A stretch of DNA of 64,000 nt from Siphonodentalium dalli (taxonomy: Eukaryota; Mollusca; Scaphopoda; Gadilida; Siphonodentaliidae): positions 116,177,509 to 116,241,508 of the forward strand of contig CP136068.1 in NCBI GenBank assembly GCA_032622095.1, written 5' to 3'. Below are positions 35,185 to 47,179 of the stretch, one piece after another; position 1 is the stretch's first letter; every line of letters starts with the position of its first letter. The notes beneath the pieces are model-generated. The model had not been told where the DNA came from, did not search any database, and saw only the letters and a list, made by a program, of their open reading frames with translations. The translations under genes were made by a program, and so were the position numbers.

Positions 35185-35629
35185 AAGGGTGAATTTGGAA
35201 ACTTGGAAGTTGGATCCCACAACGAGACCCTCTAGCCCCCGCACTTGTATCAAAGAAATGTCAGTCACGTTCATTCACATTATGAATCTGCCAAGACATT
35301 CGACTAAATAAATTTCATCAACATCAACTCAATTAACGATTTTCTCGTGACATGCGAATCCAGCATTGTTTAACATGCTCTAGAAAACGAAATGACATTA
35401 CGTAAGGTTTGCTGCTGTTAATCGATATCAAATGCTCTATTATGTGCATGCCATTCCAAAAGAAAGAGAAATCAATCGACCGATCAACTTGAAGAATTAA
35501 CTCGAATTTAAATGATGGCCATTTGATATTAGCACGCCATTATAGAACGACGGGCAGACGTGACATCATAAAACTAACATTGGTACTTGTTCTATAACAG
35601 AACGTAATTATATCGTGTCAGTTAGCACA
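35185..35629. other. Non-coding spacer
   Basis: No gene or repeat was recognised. Confidence 0.3.
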
Positions 35630-36149
35630 TTAAAGGCACGGGTGGCGTTCGTTGCAGAAATATTCAAATTTGTTCAAATCGCCACCAACAGAAGGAATAT
35701 AAAAATATATATAGTTTTGTTCATATGCCAAACATAATTAGCGCGTAAATAGTATATTGTCATCAAGACGTACGGTGGTGTACGTAAACAAGAGCCTGCT
35801 CGTGTTACAGAAGTTTTGCTTCTGTTTACATAACATAGCGCTATTCTATTGGTTAAATACACACAAATGATATAAACGCTCTTTACTATTTCCATATCGG
35901 GAAAACAGTAACAAATAACGCTTTTTATGTTTACCATATCCGGATCTAAACAAAAGCCAGGTTTGTTTGCTTTTGTTTACATAACAAAGGAAAAACAATT
36001 GACAATAACATACTGTTTATGCAATATTTCTTATTGGTATAAGAACAAGGTCTGTCTATATTTTACTATTCTTTCTGTTTGTGGCGGTTTTTGACGGAGG
36101 TGAACATTTTAACACCACACCCACCGCCAACGCCGCCCGTATCGTTAAA
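35630..36149 (-). mobile_element. M2 MITE, copy b
   Basis: Ends TTAAAGGCACGGGTGGCG and CGCCGCCCGTATCGTTAAAG. Inverted relative to copy a. It abuts the R2 copy at the shared TTAAAGGTAC word. Confidence 0.85.
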
Positions 36150-36560
36150 GGTACTCAATCCTATTTGATGGTCCCCATATCATCAGATTTCAACAACAAC
36201 ATTTTTTAACTGCCGCTTCAGTTATCAGAATCGATTAATTGCCCAAAAATAATGATAACCAGTCAATTATGGTATAAAATTTCCCAATAACTGTTATTTA
36301 TCAACATTTTGTTTGGCCGGTTTGTTAAATATCGGACACATAAATGCCACTTGATTTTATAGTTATCCATCTTCACCCACAATATGGTGCGAGACCGTCT
36401 TCTCGTCAACTTTTTACCAGGCACTTAAAAGTATTGGTGGTGAAAAATAATATATTTCAAAAATCGATATCTGAACACTGAGCTTCGATGGGTGGGTTCC
36501 TCGACTCGAATCAAATATATTTTACCCCCGAAACCAAAGAAATTAGTAATTTGCGAGCGT
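36150..36560. repeat. Interspersed repeat R2, copy b
   Basis: The inverse of 2930-3362, starting AGGTACTCAATCC and ending in the TCGATGGGTGGGTTC region. Confidence 0.75.
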
Positions 36561-36627
36561 TAATTCAGATTAATTCAAAAAGACGAACTTTTAACACGTT
36601 TTGATTTTTTGTCAGGTCAACAAGAAT

Positions 36628-37080
36628 CACACTGGTCACCCAAGTCTGAGTTTAGTGTGCCTGTCATTTGCAGAATGGGGTCCCCAGTGGGTGAATTTGG
36701 TGACGCTATCCCGCATTGCGGGCGGCTAGCATAACCAAATTCACCCTCTAGGTACCTCATTCGGCATGACCTCATCTGCTATGGACACTCAGATTGAAGT
36801 TCCCAAATGGTGAATATTGTGATGTACACCCATTGGGAACCTCGATTATGCAATGTGTCGTCTGCCAATTTGTGATATAGAGAAACTAAAGTAAAACAGA
36901 AATATAATCTATGTGAAGTTTCTATAGAAATTTCATAATACTTTCCAGAGAATATGAGACCTAAGCAGAATGAGGTGCCCAGAGGGTGAATTTAGTGATC
37001 CTAGCCCGCTATAGGGACCTCTGGGGGACCTCATTATGTTAATGACATGCACACTAAACTCAGACTTGTGGTCACCTGTG
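36628..37080. mobile_element. 453-bp TIR MITE with inner inverted repeats
   Basis: The outer TIR of about 40 bp (CACACTGGTCACC tip, AGTCTGAGTTTAGTGTGC core) is followed by a second layer of inverted words (GGGTGAATTT/AAATTCACC). A two-base AT flanks each side. No coding content. Confidence 0.7.
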
Positions 37081-37497
37081 ATAACGTTTGTCCATGCTAA
37101 TTTCGTTTCCCAAAAAGCAGAAGCTAATAAAGAGCGTTATATGTGTACTCGTTTTCGTCATAAAACTGATGTTTTGTGGATGTTCGTCACGCTTGTTCCA
37201 TACAATCGCTTGTGATTGCGAGTATTTTCCCTTTTTGCATGATACGCTTAACATTGCATTGTGGTCGTTTGTCTAATATGGTGTCAACTTAAACCACGGA
37301 TCATTAAAATGGATCGACTAATTGCCAACAATAATACAATACAACACAGTAAATGAGCTGCTCGTAACGTCCGTTATTTAATGCCACATGGCGGTTAAAT
37401 TTAACCCTCCCCAATGTCAAAAAATTCGAAATATAGCCATCGCTGAAGATTGGATCCAAGAATGAAAGAATAATGCGTAGTATTTGCTTTTATGTAA
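37081..37497. other. Non-coding spacer
   Basis: No feature was recognised. Confidence 0.3.
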
Positions 37498-38072
37498 AGC
37501 CACATGGCGGTTTGCGCTCCAAAATACACATCATATTATTCGCATTTGAATGTTTCCCGGTATTGAAATAGCATTCTTTAACCCTAAAAAGACGCATATA
37601 AGTAAAAATACAACCATGAACACGGTGTTTGTGTCCCAAACAGAACAAAACAGCCATGTGCACGACATGGAACAGAAAGTGCGTTCCGTGTTAGTCTATT
37701 TTTGATATGGTAGCAATAAAGTTCGTTTGTCTGACTTCTGGGCCCTAAAATGGCTGATATACAACAGAGAATACACCGTGGGCATATGAGGCAATGTTCC
37801 AAACTGCTGAAGCAACTCGACGAAGTGTTGGTAGAACCGAACACAACGGAAACAACTCTCGATCTGGCCAACTTGAAAAGGAAGCTAGCTGAACTCGAAG
37901 AGATCGATAAAAAGCTCATTTCCCTTCTGACGAGGATGACAACTTTTTGCCAAAAATTGGAAACGGCTGGGAATTGGCAAGTGTTTTGAAGAGCATTTAT
38001 CGACGTATCATATCCGTCCCTCCAAATTACGTTGACAAATTTTGGAGGTTCAAATGAGCCATGTCTGTTAAA
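37498..38072 (+). mobile_element. M1 MITE, copy f, carrying a captured coding fragment
   Basis: Both M1 ends are present (ACATGGCGGTTTGCGCTCC and TGAGCCATGTCTGTTAAA). Aligned to 5754-6224, an extra segment of about 215 bp replaces a few bases between CTGACTTCTGG (37741) and AAAAATTGGAAACGGCTGG (37959). That extra segment is coding-like. Confidence 0.75.
37742..37959 (+). pseudogene. Gag-like N-terminal fragment (BEL/Pao DUF1759-like) captured in M1
   Basis: An ATG at 37750 opens a frame of about 70 codons of captured sequence, then reads into the MITE and stops (37989). The peptide is strongly helical and charged: a basic start (RIHRGHMR), then a leucine-heptad-like stretch with KLLKQLDEVL and KRKLAELEEIDKKLISLL. 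This resembles the N-terminal helical region of gag-type polyproteins of BEL/Pao LTR retrotransposons. The family call is by pattern only. There is no protease, RT or integrase nearby. It is cut at both ends by MITE sequence, so it is a fragment and not a working gene. Confidence 0.5.
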
Positions 38073-38839
38073 TGTTAAGTATAATTGGAATGTTCAAACC
38101 GCCCAGTGTCTTAGTTACATACAACGGACAGGTTGTTCGCATTAGGGTACGTTCACGTTGCAATTTGTCATGAAATTCTTCATAGAAGGCTCCCAATCGC
38201 ACTCTTCTGAATGATATATTTTGTAAATACAGACTATCGGCTAATTTCGGTCCTGTCAGTTAAAGAATTATATATATGTTACTGCACATTTAATAAATTG
38301 TTAAGCATTTCCATTTAAAGTAGTTTTTCATTCATATCGTGGCACACTATATACAGCGAATTGTCGCGCAAATTTACCAGCATGCGAATGAACGCTGAGG
38401 TTTTACATGCTAAACAACTTGAACACGGCGCAATTATCTTACCTACACAAATGTTGATTATGTGAGAAAAATGGGATTAGTTATGGAACTGGATGTTTTA
38501 CTAATTGAGTATTTTGTTGGTTTTAACGAGCATCTAGATACTTCACCATATTTGAATGCCATTGATTAGACAAAAGCACACAAACAAACAAAAGAATAAG
38601 AAAACTCCAGTATTTGTTCTACTTTGAAGAGGTAGCTTAGAGGCGTGTAGTTCTGTGCCGATACATTATATCTACCGTGAGCTATCGAAATCAATGCCAA
38701 CAGCGACAATGCTAGTGATATTAACTAATTTTAATACCGTGTTTTATATTATTAACTATTTAGGCTCATCTAAAGTTTATTTTAATTTTAATTAAAATCA
38801 GAATATTTCGCCAGATATATGGAAAATAAGAGATGGTCA
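38073..38839. other. Non-coding spacer
   Basis: AT-rich, no recognised features. Confidence 0.3.
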
Positions 38840-39208
38840 GTAAAAGTGCACCAGCTCTGCGGTGCCGCGGAGGAATGCCTGGGCCGATCGGGCCCCGCTC
38901 CACGCGGTGCATTTGTCTCGCGTGGAGCGGGGTGTGCTCCACCAAGGCGCCCGGTGAAGTGGTATGGCAGGGTGGTGGGAATGAGGGTGTTACCACAGTG
39001 GTTGGTAGTCGTGAGTAGATTGGAGCTGCATGCATTTTTTGGACTTCCAAGAAATGTGTGCGGCTTTAATATATGCTCAAGGCTGCCTGTTGCTGTGGGG
39101 AAACATATTACAACGCACGCGTGTAACCTGTAAATTATATGTATATATGTTAATTGATGTCTAAATGTCATTTATTGATTTACATAGACAATAAAAAAAA
39201 AATAAAAA
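38840..39208 (+). repeat. GC-rich island with strong hairpin and A-rich tail
   Basis: About 200 bp of clearly GC-rich DNA in AT-rich surroundings. It has a 13-bp perfect stem (CCCGCTCCACGCG / CGCGTGGAGCGGG, about 38892-38930). The sequence then turns AT-rich and ends in AATAAAAAAAAAATAAAAAA (from about 39190). The A tail suggests a retroposed copy of an RNA in plus orientation. Overlapping frames on both strands are open because of composition. No family is recognised. Confidence 0.4.
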
Positions 39209-39694
39209 AAAGTTACAGTGGGTAAACGTACTACATTGCATCATCAAGTTGCATGTAGTAGAACATATTCAAACCCTCAAGTCTGCCACTTCGCACTCAT
39301 TCATATAATTGTTGCAAGATTTAATCCTTCTGCAGAGTTCAGTTTGTTCACAAGGAATCTATTTAAATGTTATTATATGTCTAATTTGAACGTATTTTAG
39401 AACAAAATAGGTCACCCATATACAAGATATAAGATATACTATGACGAGTGAGGAGCTACTGGCATCACAATGGTTTTTGTGATATACGTCGTTTTAAAAG
39501 ATAATTTCCAAGGTTTGAGAATGTTTAAATTAGTAACATTGTAATGACTTTGTGGTATAGATTATAGTCATGTATCTGGGTTAGTATAAGATAGGTAGTG
39601 TGGCGAAAACATTTTGCATGTATATATGAATAGCGTTATTTGATGCCATTGCACTGACAATCGGTTTCTCTGCATGGTTATCGCATGGGGCTAT
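39209..39694. other. Non-coding spacer
   Basis: No feature was recognised. Confidence 0.3.
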
Positions 39695-39790
39695 TTCACA
39701 GTGAAAACACATTTTAAAGAGCGTACACCTGATACGTCGTGAGTTGGTTTATTTGTGTCATTGTCCGCACATTATGAACCTGTAACGAAG
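39695..39790 (-). repeat. R3 fragment
   Basis: The inverse of R3 landmarks: AAAACACATTTTAAAGAGC, GTCGTGAGTTGG and TGTGTCATTGTCCGC. Confidence 0.6.
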
Positions 39791-39831
39791 ACATTATGGC
39801 CGGATTCGTCATCTCAGGTTTAAACCTTGTC

Positions 39832-42800
39832 CACCCCGTGTACGTGGTATCGCCAAACCCGAGGGTATCACCAATCCATACCATGCGGTCTTGATAAATG
39901 AACATATCTTCCCTCAGATGAAGCAAAATATCCCCCAGTTAAATGGTGATATCCACTATTCAAAATATAATTTCGCAAAGCGGAATGTTCCCTCAATGGG
40001 ATAGTGACCATAGCTTGCTTCCACCCCGATACACTTAACAGAAATTACGACTCATTTCCGATTGTATCATAAATAGTAGACACTTTTTGACGTTAGATAG
40101 TTCGTTTGAAACATAATTATCAGTCATAGATGGCGGATAATGAGTGTATCAATTGAAAAAATATGTGTTTAATTCACTATAAAATTGTCTAGCCTACATA
40201 GTGGTTCGTAAAAATACTATCTGCGTCCAAGTGTGGGTACCCACCATAATTTCGGGTCTCAAAGCCGCAAATCGATCATACGATGAGATGTCGCCAAACC
40301 AGAGCTGGGATGTCAGAGATGCGAATGATATGCTTCATATTTTGACCGTTTCTGCTTGCAAATATCACAACTATCATTCGGACAGGCCGGCACATGAATC
40401 ATCTTTAGGATGGGGGTGCATGTGCAGGGGTGAAAACGTTTGTTTGTGTTTATGCTCTAATGTCTTATTAATAGTATAGACTATTCTGTGTTATTCGACA
40501 TTGTAGGCCGGGAACTGTACAACGAATGGAAACATTAAATCAGTGTAAATCATGAGTTAGCAGGGACGTGGCTAGAGGGTCCCTGTTAGGGGTGTTCATC
40601 TATAGTTTATAACCCCCCTTTCCAGTAACTTCTATTTGCACCCCATGTTAGGTTCGAGTTTTCATCGAGTTTTCAACGGGTTCTTCCAACTTTTGGATAC
40701 GACAACCCATAAGTTTATATTTTGTTCATCTGGTGACCATTTCAGTCCACAAATTCGGCCGAAATTATATAAATATGCGGGTTTTCTCTGACACAATTTG
40801 GTGGTACCACGTACACGGTGGTGATCCAACTGGAATCACAAACCATCTGCTGACTGTCATCTCAATACATCCAAAGTAGTGTACAAAACCCTCATTAGAG
40901 TATTTAAGACCACCACGTGTATTCCATGCCATCCATTTGGGTTAAACGATACACTCGCTGGTTGGTTTGAGATATTTGATGATGGTTTTGTACACTAGTT
41001 GGGACACTCATTAGTTGGGGTGTGGGACATTCTGCATGGGGTGGTTTTAGACACTAGTTGTTTTTTATACACCTCTGTTTTTGATGGTTTGAGGTAATCA
41101 TCGTGATACATGGGACGCCCATTTGGATGGTTATGAACAGTCATTAAATGGCGTGGGACACACAGTGGATGGTTTGGGGTTCTCAATTGATGGTTTGAGA
41201 CGCTCGTTGAGTGGTTGGGATGTTTTGGAACACTCATTTGAGCGGGGTTGGACACCATTTGGATGGTTTTGGACACTAGTTGGGTTGATTTTGGGATACA
41301 TGTTGGGTGTTTCGAGACTCTAGTTTGCTGATTTGTGACACCATTCTATGAACTGGGTTTGCTTGGTATGGCATATTAATTAAGATGTTGGCTTGAGCCA
41401 CCCGTTGCGTGGATTTACGCTCCTTAGATTGTTTGGGACCCTCGGTAAGTGGCTTTGGACACTCATTGGATATATTAGGATAATATTGATGTTGCTTTTG
41501 ACACTCATCAGAAGCATATATAAATTATATTATAGCTTTGTATTCGCACGTGCAAATAGAAGTCTTTTTGGGGGGTTTTGTGGTTACTTTAACAAAAAAC
41601 CCTTCTGAAATGAAAACGCCAGGGATTTGCGTTTCAGAAAATGCGTATTGTTGTTCAGTGATTCCTGGAGCAGTATTAATATAACAATCAGCTTCGTACT
41701 CAGATGTGCAAATATAAGAAATTTGGGGGCGGGGGTTGTGGGGTCTCTGGAGGAATGCGGAACTTAGACAATCGGATTTCTTTGAACGCGTCTGGGGTGT
41801 AACAAATTTGAGGCATCAAACCTTTCGTACGCTATTGTGAAAAAGAACCCAACAGGCTCTCTGATTAATATCCAGTTATGTTGGAAGGGCCACGTTAGAA
41901 GGGTTATCAATCTAAACCTCCCCATTATCTGAACGTTTCCTAATGTATAGGAATCATTCTGCACTTGTATCTTTCGTCTACTAATATTACCTGAACATCC
42001 CTCATAATTAATATAATACACCATTACACCAGTTTTGTTATAATTGAATATCATTATTCCATTTAGTATAAAGAAAGGGCTAAATAATTCATCTCACATG
42101 GAGATACGTAATATCCAGAATAAACCAGGGTATTATGCTTATATGTGCATGTCTGACGAGTGTCTATCATATGGAAATTAAGGGAGGAGGAAACGACGCT
42201 TCATTCGTGCAGTTAATATATGCGTACAACCCCACAGAACAAATCGAGTACATGAGACATATTGCGATTTAATGACCGGTTCATGCATAACATCGAGATG
42301 TTGCGCTATCATGCAGGTGTTTTATGGGCTGAAACGTTGGAATCTCGATTATGAATCCCACGTAGATATTCATTATATGGTGCGAATAAAGGAACACGTT
42401 GTAAACTCGATGAAAACTCGAACCTAACATGGGGTGCAAATAGAAGTTACTGGAAGGGGTTGCATTTAGAAACTACAGGTGAACACGCATAACATAGACC
42501 CTCCAGCCACGTCTAATTCATGATTTATACTGATTTAATGTTTCCATTCGTTGTACAGTTCCGGGCCTATAATGTCGAATGACACAGAATAGCCTATACT
42601 ATGGCAGTAGAACACAAAACCCAAACAAACATACACGTTTTCACCCTTGCGCATGCACCACCACCTAAAGATGATCCATGTGCCGGCCTGTCCGAATGAT
42701 AGTTGGGATATTTCCAAGCCGAAACGGTCAAAATGTGAAGCATATCATTCGCATCTGGTTTGGCGATATCTGATCGCAGGATCGATATGCGGCTTTGATA

Positions 42801-43212
42801 TCCGAAATTATGGCGGGCCCACACTTGGACGCAGATAGTATTTTTGCGAACCGCTCTGCAGGCTAGACAATGTTATGGTTAATTAAACATATATTTTGCC
42901 TTTGATACACGCATTATCCGCCATTTATGACTGATAATTATGTTTCAAACGAACTACCTAATGTCAAAAAGTGTCTACTATTTGTGATAAAATCTGTCAT
43001 GAATCGGAATTTCTATTAAATTTATCGGGATGAGAGCAAACTACGGTCGCTATCCCATTCGGGGAACATTCCGCTTTGCAAAATTATGTGATATCACCGT
43101 TTAACTGGGAGATATATAGCTTCATCTGAGGGGAGATATGTTCATTTATCAAAACCGCATGGTCTGGTTTGGTGACACCCTCGAGTTTGGCAATACCACG
43201 TACACAGGGGTG
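39832..43212. mobile_element. Foldback element A, arms about 0.8 kb
   Basis: Arms at 39832-40676 and 42405-43212 are inverted copies of each other, starting CACCCC(T)GTGTACGTGG. TTGTC occurs immediately outside both ends (39827-39831, 43213-43217), a candidate 5-bp target duplication. The central 1.7 kb holds a degenerate minisatellite. No transposase was recognised. A second member lies at 62026-63494. Confidence 0.75.
40980..41480. repeat. Degenerate GGATGGTTTGGGACACTC minisatellite
   Basis: Loose tandem copies of a 20-30-bp unit built on TGGTTTGGGACACTCATT. Unit length varies. Confidence 0.7.
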
Positions 43213-43217
43213 TTGTC

Positions 43218-43687
43218 TACGTAAACCTCTAAGTTTAAACAGCCGTGAGTCAGCTAAAATTCGCGGGTAAAACCCGAGACCGCGGGTCTAAGTGGCGCAT
43301 TCGTCATATCTGGTTTAAACCTGGTCCAGCCAGACCAGTGGTTTAGCAGTAGTGCCTCTGTATCGTCGATATAATTAATCGTACTTGTCTAATGCGGACC
43401 GCCTCGTTTTATTGATTGAGAAAATCAATAATTACGACAGCGAGCATATTTTGATTGGAAATTTATAAGCGAGAAGCACTCACACCTATAAAGCGTGTGG
43501 GGATACGTTTTTGTCAATTTCGAAAAAAAATTGGCGTTGTGTAAGCTTAAACCGGCAACTTCTAATTCGGCGGTCCAACCTAACGCCGTTATACCGTCAG
43601 AGTCACCACACCTAATCGGTCCTGGGGTATGGGAGAACAGTTGCGAACAGACAGACGGACATGCAGATAGATAGCCCCCTATACCCT
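43218..43687. other. Non-coding spacer
   Basis: The block ATTCGTCAT-CTGGTTTAAACCTGGTCC (43295-43330) repeats, in direct orientation, the sequence just outside the left end of foldback A (39800-39830). Nothing coding was recognised. Confidence 0.45.
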
Positions 43688-44190
43688 TTAAAGGCACGTG
43701 CGGCCTTAATTGTCGAAAATATTCATATTTGTTCCAAACACCGTAAACAGAAAAACATTAAAACGCATACAGTTCCGTTCATATATACCATGACCATCGC
43801 GTAAACAGCATGTTATCATAAAGACCTACTATATTTTACCTAAGCAAGAGCCTGATTGTGTTACAGAGGACAACACAATGTTACTGGCTAATAACGCACA
43901 AATAGCATAAACGCTCTTTATTAGTTCCATATCAGGTATTCACCAACAAAGAACGCTCTTTATGTTTACCATCATAATATAAACAAACACCAGAAAAGTA
44001 ACTTTTTATGCTGTTGTTTACATAACAATGGTCAAACATATGACCATAACATACTGTTTATGCGATATTTCTTATTTGTATACAGACAAAGTCTAGCTAC
44101 ATTTTGATGTTCTTTCTGTTTGTGACGGGTTTTGACGGGTGGATATATTTTCACAGGATACCCAACGTCAAGGCCGCACGTGCCTTTAAT
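43688..44190 (-). mobile_element. M2 MITE, copy c
   Basis: Ends TTTAAAGGCACGTGCGGCC and GGCCGCACGTGCCTTTAA. Same orientation as copy b and closest to copy d. Confidence 0.85.
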
Positions 44191-44574
44191 ATTTACAGAT
44201 ATACATGTAAATACATCAACTTTTGTTTTTGCGGGTAAAGCATCTTGCAGAAAATCTATCGCAAATAAAGTGTTGAACAGCGCGTGAAACTTGTGTTGAC
44301 AGACAGATTGATTTAATTCCAGAATGAGATCGGTTTAATGGTCCATGAGCGATACTTGTCTCAATGAATAAATCCATTGAGCGTGCACGCGTTTGCGATA
44401 ATTTATGACGTGTCAATTATCGGCAGTAGTTTGACTACATGCTCATATCACCGAATCGAGTTGTCAATTATATATAGCTGGCAACTGAACGATAAAAACG
44501 CCCACTTAGACCCGGTTTGGCTGGACTGCCAATGTAGGTTTAAACCAACTTTAAACTCGGAGGTTTAACCGGAG
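44191..44574. other. Non-coding spacer
   Basis: No feature was recognised. Confidence 0.3.
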
Positions 44575-44870
44575 ATGACGAATCTGGCCTATGAGTCGAC
44601 AATGTGACTAAAACGCTCTCAATTTGAGTTCATTATCGACTCAAAATGAGACGACTCGAAGCAGAATATCGACCTAAAACTAAGTTATTATAAGCAGTTA
44701 ATGTGCGGATTGTCGATAGAATATATTTTTTTTTTGTATAGCATCCACAGGAAAACAACATACACGTATCTACTGATGACTATTCTCCAAACAGTCGCCG
44801 AAAATCCCAACTTAGGTACCTCATTGTCTGAAAAGTCGTGAGTTGGCTTATTTGTGTCATTGTCCAAAAA
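44575..44870. repeat. R3 fragment
   Basis: Shares ATTATCGACTCAAAATGA, GCAGAATAT and TGTGCGGATTGTC with other R3 copies, plus an inverted GTCGTGAGTTGGC block near 44835. Confidence 0.5.
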
Positions 44871-44976
44871 CATTCGCCGAAAACCCCTACCTGGGTGTCA
44901 CATTCTCAGACGACTTGGCCTGGTCAACCTCAACCTCGCGCTTGGTCTACTGAGGCGACATGCACCAGAGACAAAA

Positions 44977-45113
44977 AAGAGGTGTAGATCGCGGTAGTTA
45001 GATCCATCACGGATGTCGTGTGATGTCGTGTGGTACTCACACAACAAGAGGTGTAGATCGCGGTAGTTAGATCCATCACGGATATCGTGTGATGTCGTGT
45101 GGTACTCACATTA
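44977..45113. repeat. 69-bp tandem duplication
   Basis: Two near-identical copies of AAGAGGTGTAGATCGCGGTA and following (44977 and 45046). Confidence 0.9.
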
Positions 45114-45317
45114 CCAGACGGATATCACCCGGCTTGAGAAGGCGTAAACAGACCACCACGATTTATAAAGAGACGATGGATCTGATACAAATATGCTGAC
45201 TGGCTTAAGGACTATTTATATTAATTTTTGGCGAAATACTTGATAAACTTCAATGTAAAGAAAAACTGAAATAACCATCACTAATATGTGCCTTTTTGCT
45301 AAATAATACCAATTCAG

Positions 45318-47179
45318 ATAGATCATGCCACGATTCTCTACTCTGGCTAACGCCCGTAGAGATCATATTGCACCAGTACATACACTTGGAACTTTTTATG
45401 GTTTTGACAGGGAACCTTATGAAGTTGAAAAAATAATGCGGGTAATATACTTCTTAGTTATTATTTGTTCCTTAATAATGTACTTCACTGTAGGTGACTT
45501 AATAATGTACTTCACTGTAGCTTAATAATGTACTTCACTGTAGCTTAATAATGTACTTCACTGTAGCTTAATAATGTACTTAATAATGTACTTAATAATG
45601 TACTTAATAATGTACTTAATAATGTACTTAATAATGTACTTAATAATGTACTTAATAATGTACTTAATAATGTACTTAATAATGTACTTCACTGCAGGTG
45701 ACTTAATAATGTACTTCACTGTAGGTGACTTAATAATGTACTTCACTGTAGGTGACTTAATAATGTACTTCACTGTAGGTGACTTAATAATGTACTTCAC
45801 TGCAGGTGACTTAATAATGTACTTCACTGTAGGTGACTTAATAATGTACTTCACTGTAGGTGACTTAATAATGTACTTCACTGTATGTGACTTAATAATG
45901 TACTTCACTGCAGGTGACTTAATAATGTACTTCACTGTATGTGACTTAATAATGTACTTCACTGCAGGTGACTTAATAATGTACTTCACTGCAGGTGACT
46001 TAATAATGTACTTCACTGTAGGTGACTTAATAATGTACTTCACTGTATGTGACTTAATAATGTACTTCACTGCAGGTGACTTAATAATGTACTTCACTGT
46101 AGGTGACTTAATAATGTACTTCACTGCAGGTGACTTAATAATGTACTTCACTGTATGTGACTTAATAATGTACTTCACTGTAGGTGACTTAATAATGTAC
46201 TTCACTGTAGGTGACTTAATAATGTACTTCACTGTAGGTGACTTAATAATGTACTTCACTGTAGGTGACTTAATAATGTACTTCACTGTAGGTGACTTAA
46301 TAATGTACTTCACTGTAGGTGACTTAATAATGTACTTCACTGTAGGTGACTTAATAATGTACTTCACTGTAGGTCACTTAATAATGTACTTCACTGTAGG
46401 TGACTTAATAATGTACTTCACTGTAGGTGACGTAATAATGTACTTCACTGTATGTGACTTAATAATGTACTTCACTGTAGGTGACTTAATAATGTACTTC
46501 ACTGTAGCTTAATAATGTACTTCACTGTAGGTGACTTAATAATGTACTTCACTGTAGCTTAATAATGTACTTCACTGTAGCTTAATAATGTACTTAATAA
46601 TGTACTTAATAATGTACTTAATAATGTACTTAATACTGTACTTAATAATGTACTTAATAATGTACTTAATAATGTACTTCACTGCAGGTGACTTAATAAT
46701 GTACTTCACTGTAGGTGACTTAATAATGTACTTCACTGTAGGTGACTTAATAATGTACTTCACTGTAGCTTAATAATGTACTTCACTGTAGCTTAATAAT
46801 GTACTTCACTGTAGCTTAATAATGTACTTCATAATGTACTTAATAATGTTCTTCACTGCAGGCGAAGTTCCTAACTCGAAATTTCACAATCTAATTGACT
46901 TTGTGAGCGATTTTGCTTTGCGTCGCTTACAATTATGTAATTTATCCTTGGTAATTAATTCAATATCTATTGCGATATCGGCTCAGAAAAGTCACGCAAA
47001 GGCATGCAATTTCTATTTGGGACCTTCACCTACAGTAAAATACATTACCAAGGAACAGATAATAACTTTATACGGTTCGAAATCCTGTCAAAACTTCAAA
47101 AGTTCCAAGGTTTTGTGCTGGTGGAATGTGATCTCTACGGGCATTAATAGCCAGAGTAGAGATTTTGGGCATGATCTAC
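45318..47179. mobile_element. TIR element enclosing a one-sided satellite array
   Basis: The left arm (45318-45505) and right arm (47023-47179) are inverted copies. Landmarks are TAGATCATGCC, CTCTACTCTGGCTA, GCCCGTAGAGATCA and GTTATTA(T)TTGTTCCTT in order. The inner end of the left arm is the first unit of the 27-bp array. The matching position in the right arm holds just one diverged unit. No coding content. Confidence 0.8.
45471..46862. repeat. 27-bp array with 12-bp sub-repeat blocks
   Basis: The main unit is CTTAATAATGTACTTCACTG plus TAGGTGA. Two blocks (about 45570-45686 and 46585-46676) consist only of the 12-bp TTAATAATGTAC. Units are highly homogeneous. Frames of 312 codons (plus) and 269 codons (minus) run through it because 27 and 12 are multiples of three; they are not called as genes. 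Confidence 0.97.

Noticed and set aside
38788-39171. Several overlapping frames of 61-127 codons
   Set aside because: High GC lowers stop frequency on both strands. No frame shows a domain or codon pattern.
43550-43640. tRNA-like pattern on the minus strand
   Set aside because: Possible box A/B-like words were seen, but no cloverleaf could be folded by eye and no SINE tail or target duplication was found.
45558-46512. Open frames of 312 and 269 codons on opposite strands
   Set aside because: Both are read-through of the 27/12-bp array, whose unit length is a multiple of three. There is no start context and no non-repeat coding sequence.
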